DNA from: Panulirus ornatus
Lineage: Eukaryota > Arthropoda > Malacostraca > Decapoda > Palinuridae
NCBI RefSeq assembly: GCF_036320965.1
Contig: NC_092225.1
Span: 5,105,511 to 5,169,510 of the forward strand
Reading direction: 5' to 3'
Length of the DNA: 64,000 nucleotides
This document shows, one piece after another, positions 1 through 20,079 of this stretch. The notes beneath the pieces were generated by a model, which saw only the letters and a list, made by a program, of their open reading frames with translations, made no database searches and was not told where the DNA came from. The translations under genes and the position numbers were made by a program. The stretch's first letter is position 1. The number at the start of each line of letters is the position of its first letter.

Positions 1-2114
<2,114 letters not shown>

Positions 2115-2361
2115 TATCCCTGGGGATAGGGGAGAATGAATACTTCCCACGTATTCCCTGCGTGTCGTAGAAGGCGACTAAAAGGGAAGGGAGCGGGAGG
2201 CTGGAAATCCTCCCCTCATTTTTTTTTTTTTTTTTTTTTTTTTTGTTTTCCAAAAGAAGAAACAGAGAAAGGGGCCAGGTGAGGATATTCCCTCAAACGC
2301 CCAGTCCTCATCCTCTGTTCTTAACGCTACCTCGCTAATGCGGGAAATGGCAATTAGTATA

Positions 2362-2370
<9 letters not shown>
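2115..2370 (+). mobile_element. RTE-derived SINE-like element S1
   Basis: The head is ATCCCTGGGGATAGGGG, with an inner inverted pair GAATAC/GTATTC and the conserved block GTCGTAGAAGGCGACTAAAA. A poly-T run follows at 2220-2244, then a CCAAAAGAAG...CCCAGTCCTC body, and the end is CGCTACCTCGCTAATGCGGG plus AAAAA. Five copies with the same start and end occur here. The head and body resemble the leader of LINE copy R12 (39549-39740), and the terminal stem-loop resembles the LINE 3' end. I see no convincing tRNA-type A and B boxes. Confidence 0.8.

Positions 2371-2450
<80 letters not shown>
2371..2450. repeat. (TA)n microsatellite
   Basis: 80 bp of pure TA repeat forming the tail of S1. R3 starts immediately after it. 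Confidence 0.98.
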
Positions 2451-2459
<9 letters not shown>

Positions 2460-3061
2460 CTGTGGAAGAATGTGTGAAACTCGAGAACATTATCTACAAA
2501 AGCAAAAATGGCTATGTTTGAAGGAATAGTGGTTCCAACAATGTTGTATGGTTGCGAGGCGTGGGCTATGGATAGAGTTGTGCGAAGGAGGGTGGATGTG
2601 CTGGAAATGAGATGTTTGAGGATGATATGTGGTGTGAGGTGGTTTGATTGAGTAAGTAATGTAAGGGTGAGAGAGATGTATGGAAATAAAACGAGCGTGG
2701 TTGAGAAAGCAGAAGAGGGTGTTTTGAAATGGTTTGGGCACATGGAGAGAATGAGTGAGGAAAGATTGACCAAGAAAATATATATGTCGGAGTGGGAGGG
2801 AACGAGGAGAAGTGGGAGACCAAATTGGAGGTGGAAAGATAGAGTGAAAAAGGTTTTGATTGATCGGGGCCTGAACATGCAGGAGGGTGAAAGGTAGGCA
2901 AGGAATAGAGTGAATTGGATGGATGTGGTTAACGGGGTCGACGTACTGGCAAAGGCTTGAATCAGAGCATGTGAAGCGTCTGGGCTAAACGATGGATAGT
3001 TCTCTGGGGTCTGGATGTGGAAAGGGAGCTGTGGTTTCGGGCATTATTGCATGACACCTAG
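2451..3061 (+). mobile_element. RTE-like LINE R3, C-terminal fragment
   Basis: The copy begins after (TA)n at the position coding for the NVWKSRTLS region. It continues through [12 protein letters not shown] and [13 protein letters not shown] to the C-terminus. An in-frame TGA near 2649 and indels break it. The 3' UTR stops abruptly at about 3061, without the terminal stem-loop or an AT tail, where an oppositely oriented RTE copy begins. Confidence 0.82.
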
Positions 3062-4847
<1,786 letters not shown>

Positions 4848-4848
4848 T

Positions 4849-5090
4849 ATCCCTGGGGATAGGGGAGAAAGAATACTTCCCACGTATTTCCTGCGTGTTG
4901 TAGAAGGCGACTAAAAGGGGAGGGAGCGGGGGCTGGAAATCCTCCCCTCTCGTTTTTTTTTTTGATTTTCCAAAAGAAGGAACAGAGAACAAGGCCAGGT
5001 GAGGATACTCCCTCAGAGGCCCAGTCCTCTGTTCTTAACTCTACCTTGCTAACGCAGGAAATGGCGAATAGTTTGAAAGAAAGAAAGATG
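4849..5090 (+). mobile_element. RTE-derived SINE-like element S2
   Basis: Same structure as S1: ATCCCTGGGGATAGGGG head, GAAGGCGACTAAAAGG block, poly-T at 4952-4963, CCAAAAGAAGGAACAGAG body and a diverged terminal stem-loop (TACCTTGCTAACGCAGG). It ends in GAAAGAAAGAAAGATG and then (TA)n. Confidence 0.82.

Positions 5091-5173
<83 letters not shown>
5091..5173. repeat. (TA)n microsatellite
   Basis: 83 bp TA repeat with one CATATA interruption. It is the tail of S2 and is followed directly by an isolated RTE 3' stem-loop. Confidence 0.97.
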
Positions 5174-8985
<3,812 letters not shown>

Positions 8986-9229
8986 CCAAGACCAATGCTT
9001 TTTTTCATTCATATTCTTGTGATGTGAGACGCATCAGTCGCATATTCAGCCTACCAAATTTGATATTCGAAAACAAGAGTGTGATTTCTTCAAATATGCA
9101 CCGAGTATATTCACTGTTAGAGAAATATCAAACAGATACAGTATGAAGATATACATTAGAAAGTTGCATTCTTGTTGGTATCTTAAGTAATACCTAGTGG
9201 TTGTGGTGGTGGTGCGCTGGGAGTCAGCC

Positions 9230-10560
9230 ACCTGAGACGGTCAAGGATCGATTAGGTCGTGTTCTTTTGAGGGTGTCGTCTTACGAGCGTCCAGATCTGG
9301 TTCTTGTGGCCTCTGCATGTTACCCAAGAAGAGTTTTAGAACTTTGTCTTGTTCTCTTGTTTGGATGCTGATGATCTGTTTACTTATGTGGATGTGCATG
9401 GCTTCCGTAACAAATAGTCGAATTTGATCTTTGGAGAACTTTATTACTCTGGTGTTTGTGGAGAGATGTTACCGATACAAGAAGGTGTTATGATGCTATC
9501 TCGCATGTTTTGTTTATAGATCTCGTTGAATATGTGATGCAAGCCACAGAATAATGTGTTGTTCTGATCATACCAACGTAATATCCACAGGTCAGATGTT
9601 TACTGCCTTCAGCGTTGGAAGTTACGTGCCAATGATCTGGGTCACGTTATATTTCATAACTAGGTTGCTCACTTGGTTTTTTGTAACATATGATGAGATT
9701 CTGCTTGTCTTCTGCTTGTCTTAAAGAACATTTTGTATGTGATGCCTGAATATTTGTATGTGTGTTAATGTTTGGTTTGCAAGAACTTTTATAGTTGATT
9801 GCCATCTGATGTATTTGAAAATACATTGCTTGTAAGGATATATTATAATCTTGATATTTCATGTTGAAGGAGATCCCAAGAACTGTTTTGTAGGCTTTTT
9901 TAGGGTACGTCCTAATTATATTAAGTTTTTGTCTGTGAGCAATGACGTTAATCATTTCGGCACCTTTCCAGGCCTGTGGGCTTACGGTACACACTTTCAT
10001 ATATATCAGCAAATGCGAATTTCGATATCATCATCTAGGAAGGGAATACTGTTTTTTTGCGCTCATTTCATATGTGAATCTAAGTACTGATGATTCTTCC
10101 TTGACCTGCTCTAACTGATTGAGGTAATTCCTGTTCCTAGATGCTGGAAAAATATCATTGACCTCACAGTGATAGATATTGGGTCGATGACGAATCCAAA
10201 TCATCCTCAAGAATAACCTCATGCACTCTTGCTCGACCTCTACCTCGGATAACTCGTACCTATAATCGTTATGCTTATGATATCTTATGGTTGTTTATAT
10301 CCAAGGGATGGAAGAAGGCGGAGTTCTTCCGGTTGATGTACTTCATCTTTGTATACCGGAAGAGATCCGTTAGATATGCTGGGTAGTTTGGAACAATAAC
10401 TAGGATTAGGATATTTTGTCGTCGAGGTTCTTGCTGCAACAGCTTTCCTTGACGTCAGGACAATACTCGAATACCAACGCAGGGGGAGATTAGACTTAGC
10501 ATAGTCCCTCATAGTTGTAAGGTTATGAGAATGGTACACTTATGATAGTTTTGATTTGAT
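9230..10560 (-). mobile_element. Penelope-like element, decayed RT to C-terminus
   Basis: The minus strand carries broken frames that fit the order of a Penelope-like element. Near 9990-10050 is a stretch resembling the VYRKPT motif of the family's RT. A following segment (about 9830-9960) resembles the region after it, with Ala-Tyr-Lys-Thr and Trp-Asp-Leu words. Near 9330-9430 the words EAMHIHISKQ and DKVLKLFLGN match the typical end of the GIY-YIG region. An SCIGN motif near 9480 may be the relic of the Tyr-Ile-Gly part. Stops and frameshifts are frequent. The assignment rests on remembered family motifs, and a profile search would be decisive. Confidence 0.5.
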
Positions 10561-11589
10561 ATCTCCTGATGCTTCACCATCCAAATAGAGATTCAAACGA
10601 TTTTTGGCTGCTTTTAAGCCTAGCAACAGACTTTTCTTCCATGGCAATGAGTTCTAGATGGCATACTCTTTTAGAAGATGCCAGACTCATCAACATTAGA
10701 AACCTGCTGAGGTGTGTAGCCACTAGCTTCGATGATCTTTAAATCTACAGTATATTCTTCTGCAGGAGAATTGTCAGCGCTTGCAGCTTCCCTACTCATC
10801 CAAATGTTGTGCTGCCCGTTATGTTCGATGAACCTTTAACATCACACACTGCCTGCACCATAGGCTTTTACCTGCGATCCTTTTCCTTTTTCATTCTACA
10901 TATCCTGAAGCAATGATCCCGCCGTTGAGCGGCACCTTAACATGGGTCTGATCCTTAGTCTAGACATTCTACGGTTCTCATCATTTACTTCTATGCATTA
11001 ATAATTTGGCGCACCTGAAAGTGTAATAAACTTCGAGTATATTAGAGACAAAAGAAATCAGGCAGATCTATAGTCTGGTACATGAAAGGTTTAGAAAAGT
11101 GCAGAGTACATAGGATCAGTGCTTGCTAGCCAAGAAAGGGAGATTGTAGAGAAAGCCGAAGACATGAATGATGACGAATCAACACCAAAGGATCAAGAAA
11201 GCATTTAGATTTAGAGAAATTTAGATTCAAAAGTATTTAGATTTAAAAGGATTTGAATTTAGACAGTTGAAATATTAGTAAAGAAAAGGGTGATAGAAGT
11301 TAATCTCTGAAGATGCTTGAAATAGAAGTTCATGTTTCAGACAAAAGGGAAATGGCGACGAAAAAAACAAATGCTAATAAAAGAATAGTAACAGGCTGTA
11401 GGAATGGCAAACGCAACTCCTGTGACATAAAAAAGCAAGAAAATATATGGGTAAATCAATACAAAATAGTTATACTCCATTCGGAGTTTTCTCATCAGTA
11501 GTTACTTAAGAAAGTTGAAAAATTTTATGCAAGGTTGAGTTCATTGGGGTCATAGTTAACTGACAAAAGGAAGATATGGAAGAAGGAAA
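10561..11589. other. Unrecognised region
   Basis: There are no coding frames longer than about 60 codons and no repeat family I can name. A locally repetitive patch at 11200-11275 is made of imperfect ATTTAGATT words. The left part (10561-10900) might be the upstream, N-terminal part of the decayed Penelope-like element, but I cannot show this. Confidence 0.5.
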
Positions 11590-14040
11590 ATCATGCAGTC
11601 AAAAGGTGACAATCGCAAAACACCAAATGGGGCAAAGAGGTCGGAAACCCTCGTAACTATCACCGTGAGGTTAGGAATGTTGTGTGATAGAAAGTTTAGA
11701 CTAAAAGTAATGTATACAACTACAGATGGACCAGCAGCAGGCAGTAAAGAGCTAGAACTCAAGAACGAACCTGATAGAGTTAGGAAGGCAAGAATTTACT
11801 AAAGTGATAAGATCACACTTTCTTTGAACGGGGGGAAACATGATAGCAAGGAGAGATAGAGAAGACAAAGAAGGAAGAGGAAGAGGATTGTTCCTCTTAG
11901 TAGAGACAATCTCAAGTTTCAGAAGATAACAGTATGTCTATTCAAACAATACATTATGGGACGATAAATGCATGCTAGCGTTGATATCTGATTCTCCAAA
12001 AGATTTATTTGACCGAATCAAATACAGAATTATCACAGTGAAGGAGCTGTTGGGACGGTACATGAAGCAGAAAAACACACATCTCCCAGAAATGGTATTA
12101 TACTAATGATAGGAGATTTCGATTACAAAGAGATCGACTCAGGTAATTAGGATTCTCATGGAAACAGAGTCCTAGAGACACAAGTTCCTTGAGTGTAGAC
12201 AGGAAAATTTTTCAGACCAGAATCTTACTGAGCACTCTAGGATCAAATAAAGTGATACACCAAAACTATAGCAGCATATAGTAGCAAAGATATCGAGAAT
12301 ATCATACATGCAATACTGGAGAAAGCGATCATGTAATGCTAAAGTTTAAAGTCTGTTAATTTGCAAAGTGATATTGTAAAAAGAGAAGGGATAAAACCTG
12401 CTTCAAGTATATAATTTTGGAGATTATACAAAAGTCAAAAATTTTTTGGGTGACGTGAATCGGGAACCTAAGCTGAATAACTAGGAACCAGGGCGATGTG
12501 GAAAATCGTTCAGCAGAACTTACAAGATAGGAGTGAGCATAGGTGCCATTAGCCTTAAATACAGAGGCAGGTTTGAAAAAGGTGAAGTTAGATGTCAAAA
12601 AGCGAAGGAACTTAGTGATGTGCTGTGACGAAGAATCGAGCGACATCTTAGCCAGCCAAGAAATACTTAAAAAGTATGAGAGAAGATGAAACGAATATAT
12701 CAAGACAAGAAACTAGGAACAAAGAAACTTGGAAAAGAATCCTGTGGACATAGCATGAAACAGTTCAAATCTTTCCAGCAGATTCTATCGTGAGTGCATT
12801 ATCAGTTGAACAGTAGCCAATAACAGTAAAGGATTCAGACAGAAAGCTCTTAAGGATGATGTAAGGAAATGTAGGGGATGAATGACAAGTTAAAAAGTGT
12901 TTTCACAGCGGGAGATACATAGCCCTAACACCAGTGAGAAGGGTCAGGAAGGAGGTCTTCGATAGCACTTAATGATCTAAGAAAAGTAAACTAAAGGGTC
13001 CTGACCAATATAAGGCTCATGATCTTGATGAAATTTATCCATGTGTGATGAATATTAGTGCAGATACCCTTGACAAACCACTTGAAATGCTTAAGATGAC
13101 CAATGGAATGGAAAAGGGCAAAAGTCATACTTACCTTGAAAAAAGGGAGCCAGAAGGATGCGCTGAAACAGACCAGTCTCCCTGACAAGCGTAATATGGC
13201 AAGTAATGGAAAAGACAATAAGAGGGCAGTGTTTATGTTTGGACTGCCAGAAAGCTTTTGACAGTACATCAGATGAAGAAGTCGAACATTCAGAGGGGAA
13301 TAAGAAGGAAACCACGTTTAGAGAGAAGAGAGTCTTAAAGGAAGGAAACAAGAGATGAATATCAACGGAACTGAGACACTATTGGCATACCACAAGGGTC
13401 TGTGCTAGAACCATTTCTCTCCATAATCCATATCAATGAATTACCAGAAGGACTGTACTCCATCCCCAACGTGTTTGTGGGCGATGCCAAGGTCTTTGAG
13501 AAAGTGAAAAGTGAGGAGAACGGCATCAGTCTACAAGGGAACCAGGACCAATTCTAAAGTTGGTCTGATGCTTGACCAATGAAAGTCAGCCCAAGCAAAT
13601 GTTAAAAAGTGGAGGATTGGACACAGCAATAGGTTTCGTTATGGATATCATCTCGCGAGATATAAGGTGAAGGAAAGTGTTCGTCAGTGATTTACGAGTG
13701 AACATTGCCCCTTGCCTGTCGTCAGTGCACCATATAGGAACAATAAAGAAGGCAAAAATCAGATTATCACTTAGTAAACGGAAAAGGTTATTTTCATCAA
13801 ACTGCTCACATCATGTTAGGCTAAACGAGAGTATGCTTCTCAAGTTTGGTCATCGCTTTTAAAGAGATATAAGGATATGGAGATATGAAGAGGGCAACAA
13901 ATGTTGCCATAATCTCAAGACTTGAATTACAAGAAAGGTTACCGGCCTTAAATTTGTCCACTATGAAAAAAAGAGAGGAGTTAGGGGTGACCTGATCACG
14001 TACTTAATCCCTGGTTATTTAGGAACCTTCATCTCACATG
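11590..14040 (+). mobile_element. CR1/L2-like LINE, heavily decayed
   Basis: Broken frames follow the order of a CR1/L2-type LINE. At about 12100-12140 the endonuclease word GDFDYKEID appears, and near 12330 an Asp-His-Val-Met-Leu word corresponds to its SDH motif. RT begins near 13010 with DEIYPCVMN and DTLDKPLEM. At 13230-13265 DCQKAFDST matches motif A (Asp-x-x-Lys-Ala-Phe-Asp). At 13383 a GIPQGSVL-like motif B follows, and the FADD box has decayed to VGDAK near 13480. The thumb region appears at 13690-13790 and a GDLI word near 13990. Many stops and indels make it non-functional. Confidence 0.7.
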
Positions 14041-15829
14041 TCCTCACCTTGGGCGAAGATGTACCCTCATTACCAGCAATTTTCTTCTCTTTCTGCAGCT
14101 GTTGTGCTGTTTCTGTCTGCTCTCTCATTAATCCCCGCTGTTTAGCTCGCTTATCACCTTCTCTTATCTGTTCCTTCGTAGTGAACACCTTACCCAAAGA
14201 TTTGTCTTAGATCAACTAACATGATAAGATCCGTTATCTTCCCCACCTGCTCCTATGTACAAAGTAGCAAAAAGAAAACGAACAGAATGGTTGCAACAAG
14301 TAACTGATCGATGAGCATTCTTGTATCACTTTCACTTCGTATCAGCAAGACAGTTTAGTTCAATCAAGTGATCAAAGAAGAAATGTATTCAATAACATAC
14401 TACTGACAGCCTATGATTAAAGAAATAATAAGCTAATTAGAGGCAATCTTTACTTACACTTGATCTTTTACCCAAACTAAGTCAACTACTCAACACTGCA
14501 CAGGTTTCAGAGGTCGACAGCAACTTGCTCTAGTCAGTAGCTCAGACCAACTCGAGACAACACTCAGTCACATACTCTGGACTGTTCCTCAGGGATATCA
14601 AAAACCTGCTACTTGACTTGAATAAAGGAGACGTAAGGACTTCATTGCTCCCCAGCTATCTGCTGGGGACTTTACGCATTCTCAACATGTACATGCCTGT
14701 TGTCTGTCCACAGGAGACCACGCCCGGTTGCAAAGTGACCTCGAGAGAACACCAGGTTTTCACACACACTCTGACCTGTCTACCGGATAACACCAGATGT
14801 CCAGACACTTGGTTGCCACGGGAAAGACCTAAGGTCTCGAAATATACCTCGGTGGTAAAAAAAGAAAAACTCATTCCAAAGCTACTCTCTGGTGTACTGC
14901 CATTTCACATTTCTCTGCGACATTGCAAACTTAAACTTTTCCCAGGTAACCAGACAATTACAACCGATGATAACACATAATCCAGTATAAATGGTAAACC
15001 ATGATAGCGTTTATAACCTCTCATATAACAATACAAGCATAAGACAACTTATTATGATTACTGTAGATAGTGTTGCCTAGCAAGCAAACAAAATCTCTAT
15101 ACTCAAGCTAGTGTTGTAACCATCTTATTCTTGTCCCCGTGTACGCGCAGCCTGCGTTGTTGTAGGTACCACAAAAGCGGGGATGATAAGAGGGAACACG
15201 AGCTCCTTGTTGCTTGAAGCCACTGTTATCATCTGTTGCTCTGAGCATCTCATGTGTAGTGCTCTCGGTCCAGCTCCTCCTCCATTATCCACCTACAATT
15301 TACTACTCAAAAATGCATGCAACTTTCATATGTTCCACCTGAACCAATCACCTGCCTACTCGTGAAGCTCACCTACTTACAACGCTGTACCCGAGACATT
15401 GATATACATTTTCTTTTTACTGCGTCTTACTATTGTTACGTTGCGACGAAATCATAGATTAAAATGCACGAACAAAATGCCTGATCTACTTATTTCAGTA
15501 CAGTGGTGGTAGTTTACTTCTGTACTGAGGATCGTTCAGGTGTAGCCCATCCTTCTTTCAGGATGCTTTAACACAAGACTAGCCAGAAGACAGCCAGCCA
15601 TGACAAGGGCGGCTAGGACAAGGATTTTCTGTTTTGGTTGTCCAGAACTTGAGGGTCGTGGGACACGTGTCTGGGGCTCAGATGCCAGAGACTTGCTTGC
15701 CGAGGAGCCAGTGTAACCAAAAGGTGGGTTTTCAGGAATATAGGTAGCAGGTAGAAGGCTTAATGAACACGGGGTAGTTTGAACTTTTGTTTCTACATAC
15801 AAAAGCGACTAAAAACTCAGATTGCCAAG
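14041..15829. other. Unrecognised region
   Basis: I see no family resemblance and no splice-like gene structure. The longest open frame is 14618-14980 (120 codons, plus strand). It has no motif I recognise and ordinary composition, so I do not call it a gene. A short low-complexity TCT-rich patch lies near 14080-14140. Confidence 0.5.
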
Positions 15830-16680
15830 GCGCGGGTGACCAGGACATGAGAGACCAGGCCATAAATGGCTGACATTGTCACCAACACACAAGTGTCCAG
15901 GACACTAGCATATGTGTTGCAATTAGATGGGTGGCCAGGACATGTATGGTTAGGACATAACTGGTCGCGGACACAGATGACTGAGGAAACGGGTGGCTGC
16001 TGGCACGGGTATCCAGGACGCAGGTGGTCAAGTGCCACATTTGAGCAGGGACAGGTATGGCCGGGTACAGGGGTGGCCTGGGACACAGATGACAGGGTAC
16101 ACATACTGCCGGAAGACGGGTGGCTTGGTATACAGGTGGTCGGGGATACGCAGTTGGCTTAGGACACAGGTGATGGGGGACACGGAAGTCTTGGGGATAT
16201 GGGTGGACTGAGATACAGGTGACCGGGGACAGATTATAAGGTGAGGCATGGATGGCTTGCGATGAGGGTGGCTGGGGACAAGCGTGTCCATGTGACACAG
16301 GTGTCTGGGTACACCAGTAACTGGGGACACAGATGACCGGGGACTCAGGTGCCTGAGGAAACGAGAGGCCAGGACATCAATGGCCGGAAACACAGGGAAA
16401 AAGATGGCAAGAGATTCAAGTAACTAGAACACAAGTTGCCAAGAACAAAGATGCCCATGGACACAGATATCCAGCCCCCAGTCGGCTGTGGACACAGGTA
16501 ACTCGGCCGGAAAGCGGGTGACCAATACCCAGGTGGAGAGAGACACAGGCAGTCAAGACAATCGTGGCCGGACACGGATAATCAACACCAAGGTGACCTG
16601 AGACGTCGATGGCCATGAAACATGTGGCTGGCACACGTGTGGTAGACACAAAAATGGCCAGGATCAGGACACAAATATGT
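15830..16680. repeat. Degenerate GACACAGGTGGCC-type minisatellite
   Basis: The words GGACACAG, GGTGGCC, GACCGGGGACA and CACAGATGACC recur every 15-20 bp for about 850 bp, with substitutions and small length changes. The repeat has kept several long reading frames on both strands (for example 15866-16162 plus, 15879-16298 minus). These are a by-product of the periodicity and share no protein motif. Confidence 0.85.
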
Positions 16681-17085
16681 GATAAAAGAATTATCATGAT
16701 ACGTTTAGAATTTTACACAAAAGCAATGAAAGTGAGATGGTCAGCTGTAGTATGAATTCTGTGAAGCTACATAAGGTTAATGAAAATATAGACTTTGTTG
16801 TAATTACTCTGATAAACTAAAGCCAAGCAAGCAGAGCGTAGAAAGAGCATGAAATGGGAAAATAATTGAATGCTTCACAAGTGTGATACACAAATTCAAG
16901 GCTAAAAGGAAAGAATCTTTAGTTAGTGCAGTTCACTGGTGCATCTCTACCTTAAATATTTTCTGCAATTATAGTGATCCTACATGAGAAAATGTGTGAA
17001 CAGAACACGGATAATATAGCGACGACCAACCAACAAACAAAACAATGAGAAGGAATTTAAACAGTAACACACTACTGGGTCCCTT
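16681..17085. other. Unrecognised AT-rich region
   Basis: AT-rich spacer without open frames of note or recognisable repeats. Confidence 0.5.
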
Positions 17086-17089
17086 CAAA

Positions 17090-17540
17090 GCTGTTTGTGA
17101 TAGCTGAGGAGATATGAAGATCATAGATCAGTGTGGTAAGAGTAAAAATACGTACATATCAATATAAGACAAATATAAACTTTTCATACAGCTAAGGAGG
17201 CGCAAGTTATGTCACTCGTGGATCTGAAGCAAAATATGTATTAAACCACTTCTTAAACTTATCTGTGGTACTGCTTTCATCCGCTCTAACTGATAAGTCA
17301 TTCCATATGTTAACAACCCATTCAAAGGAAAAGAATATTTCGCCTTATTCGAGGTAAAACGTTTTCCCATGAATTTGTAAACATTACTGCGAGGGAATTC
17401 ATTTGAAATAATTCCTGTGTAAGTCGTTCGATCGATATCATCGAGGCCTTTGATAATTTTAAATGTTTGTATCAGATCACCCCTTATAATTATCTTTCAT
17501 ATGATTCCAGAACTTGAGACAAACTTTATGAGAGCCGTCT
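17090..17540 (-). mobile_element. CR1/L2-like LINE, RT C-terminal end
   Basis: On the minus strand the segment codes for DLIQTFKIIKGLDDID followed by VYKFMGKRF, TSNKAKYSF and a terminal Leu/Ile-rich word. This is the usual order of the last 90 residues in CR1/L2-type LINE proteins. The match is short, and nothing upstream of it on the minus strand looks like RT. A second, more decayed copy of the same 3' end lies at 20080-20460. Confidence 0.68.
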
Positions 17541-18106
17541 AGAAACCTTAAGCCTATCAAGTTAGAAAAGCGGTCAACTGTGATTTGATACAGGTATTCA
17601 GAATGATCAAATTCTCTGGCATTCTTAAGCAGCAATTTATGGTTAGATCAATCTGATTTTTCTTGTAGTTATGGATACAAACTCGGGATGACATGTTTGC
17701 CTTCGGCTAAAACACAGCACTTTTCGTCAACAATTTCATTATTGATATGCTATTAAGATAAGAAGTTTTCAGGTATTTATCTTCTGTTTCTGACCTCTTC
17801 CATCACAAGCAGCCTGGAAAGGATCCAATGGTTTGTTTCTCTTTTTGCATTACTTTGTATCCCTTTTTATCACATATCCAGTACTATTCGTATACCTGGT
17901 CTTTCATGAATTTTGCTATTTTTGTGTGGCCCCGCCCTAACCAGTTCGCTATCCTAGCTACTTCTACATAGGAGGAGCCACGGCCTGTGTTGCCCCGGTG
18001 AACTGCCGAACGTTTCACTGAGGGCTGTCAGAGGTCACTCGTTGCTACAACGACTTTGCAAAAGAGGTAGCTCCATCAAGGGGTTAAATGGCTTCCCATC
18101 TAGCCC
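17541..18106. other. Old repeat-like DNA, unclassified
   Basis: A plus-strand word CDLIQVFRMIKF near 17575 looks like a further LINE C-terminus fragment in the opposite direction. The rest, up to ATCAAGGGGTTAAA at 18077-18089, has no coding signal. The CAAGGGGTTA word is the inverted form of the AACCCCTTG ends described at 21369-21844. Confidence 0.4.
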
Positions 18107-18170
18107 CCTTGAGTACGACAGTACGACCATCATGCACGGCCTTTGATCTGACTTTTAAGTCATTCATCGT
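18107..18170 (+). repeat. CCCCTTGAG-type repeat end
   Basis: CCCCTTGAGTACGACAGTAC and the following CGGCCTTTGAT word match the left end of the repeat at 21369 (CCCCTTGAGCACGACAGTGA). A looser match is at 18942-18990 (ATGAGCACGATGGTGCCACA). This looks like a short copy of that repeat family. Confidence 0.5.
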
Positions 18171-20079
18171 AGGCAACAACAACTCCTATCGCTTTAGCAG
18201 AATGTGTGAGTTGCAAGACGGAGTTTTGGGAGAGACGACCAAGCTACAGCCACCTGATTTCCTGACCAAGCCATCCTCTCCCTTGGTTACCACAGTTTTC
18301 GTGTATAGGTGTTCATCGTTAGACTCTGTCCCTGTCATTTACATCCGTAGTTACAAGTACCCTTAACTATAAGCCATCTGCTTTGTTGTCCTGTCTCCAT
18401 CCGTCCAGGTTAGCAATTTGAATAGATCTGACCGTCTTTCAGCATTCAAACTCGCCAAAAAAAAATCAAAACTAGGTTTTTCGGTCTTTTCTCGAGGACA
18501 AGCATATTTGGCTATAGAGGAACCCCACCTCCCTTCCTTGTATCCTTCTGATAGAATGAATTATTTAACTGTAGAGAGAGGACACCTAGTGGAGACATCC
18601 CCATGAAAAGTAAACTCATCCTCCGGATGAACGGATTTGTGCGCATTGTAAATTAAGTACGAGGTAACACAAAGGCAGATCGGTTTTCAGTAAGCTTTAC
18701 TCGCGTTGGAGGTTCAACCCCAGGCTTATTAGATATTGATTAGATTCCAGTGTTTCAACCACAATCTCATCTCCATATGTACACTTGTATCTAACAAACG
18801 TCAGCGCAATAAACACGGATGAAAGTGACCGCAAAGTTAATTGTATCAACTTGACGCTTACCTCCCTCGGTGACATAAAGCATCATCTCAAAAGACAGTT
18901 TACTCCAGGATAAGTGTTGTCAAGACATACTGGAACTGGTTAGCCTCATGAGCACGATGGTGCCACACTTAATCATTACGGTGTTACCTTTGGGTTTCAT
19001 TGTGTGACCTTTGAACTGACTCCCTAATGTCCGTTCAAATGTCTGATTACCACACTTATCAGTCTTACCGTCGTTCCAAGACGATTAAATAGTAAAATGA
19101 ATAGTGTAATGAACATGTAAGCAAAAACAATCAGTGAGATAGTGTGGTGAAGCAGAAGGAACTGAAACAGGAGAGCGGATCATAATGTTGGAAACATATG
19201 AAGCAATACATTTGTGCCTCAGAAAGACTCGAATCTATTGTGAGCTTTCAACCATCTTGTGGAAGGTGGCACAAAAGAGAATACAAAATGTACAGAAGGT
19301 CCAGGTACTGAGTCACAATGACTAAGTTACACATATTTAAAAACCGGGCCACAATGAATTATAAAACAAGTTAAGTATTGAGAGAACTGATTTACAGATA
19401 CTGCATTTTACAGAAAATTTACTTGACGAAAACAGATAGTAATGTGGTCACTTAGCGAGACAGTGTGGTACCAATGGCTGACATTTTATAAGATAAAGCT
19501 ACTTATATAGATAGTGTGGAGAAGAGGCATGATGATGAATAGTTTAGTTTGTTAGAAGAGTCTGGTGGACAGATAAGAATGGAAGTAGGGCGAAACGTTT
19601 TGTTGAAAGACTCTTATGTATTAATCACGTGAGAAACTTTATCACTCGTAAAGGTAAAGTAGCGTGGTAGAATAATGTGATGAAATAGATTGTTAGGACA
19701 GTGTGGTGAAACTGCTTGGCAGTAGAGTCTGGAGAAAAGGCTTGAAAGTTTTGTTTCGTGAAGATATCTTGATTAAGGCGTGGTAGACCAGTCTAATGAA
19801 GTAGCTTGCCTGAGGAGTCTGGTCAAGTTGATCTGTGGAAGAGTCTTCCGAAATGGCTTGTTAAAGCATACTGGTCTAATTCTGGAAGAAGGGTCTTTTC
19901 GGATAGACTGGTCACTCGACTTAGTAGCACGATGTTGTGAAACGTGTATGTAAGACTGTCTTTGGAAATAGTGCTTGGCAGAATAATCTGTCGAAACTGT
20001 TTGGTAGATTTGCCTTATATTAAGGAATTCAAGCAGCAGCTGACCGCTTGGTAATGTCTGTTTGTGACAGTGCAAGAGA
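18171..20079. repeat. Old degenerate repetitive DNA
   Basis: From about 19130 to 20010, words such as AGTGTGGTGAA, AGTCTGGTGGA and GGCTTG recur at irregular spacing of roughly 20-60 bp, suggesting a decayed minisatellite. No reading frame longer than 100 codons or known motif is present. The left part (18171-18930) shows nothing I can name. Confidence 0.4.

Noticed and set aside
2115..2370. tRNA-derived SINE with A and B boxes
   Set aside because: No word close to the B-box consensus at a proper distance from an A box. The head matches the LINE leader instead.
14618..14980. Possible 120-codon gene
   Set aside because: No recognisable domain, no splice or promoter context, and an equally open minus-strand frame opposite it.
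15866..16697. Overlapping frames of 70-140 codons on both strands
   Set aside because: By-products of the minisatellite period, with no shared protein motif between frames.
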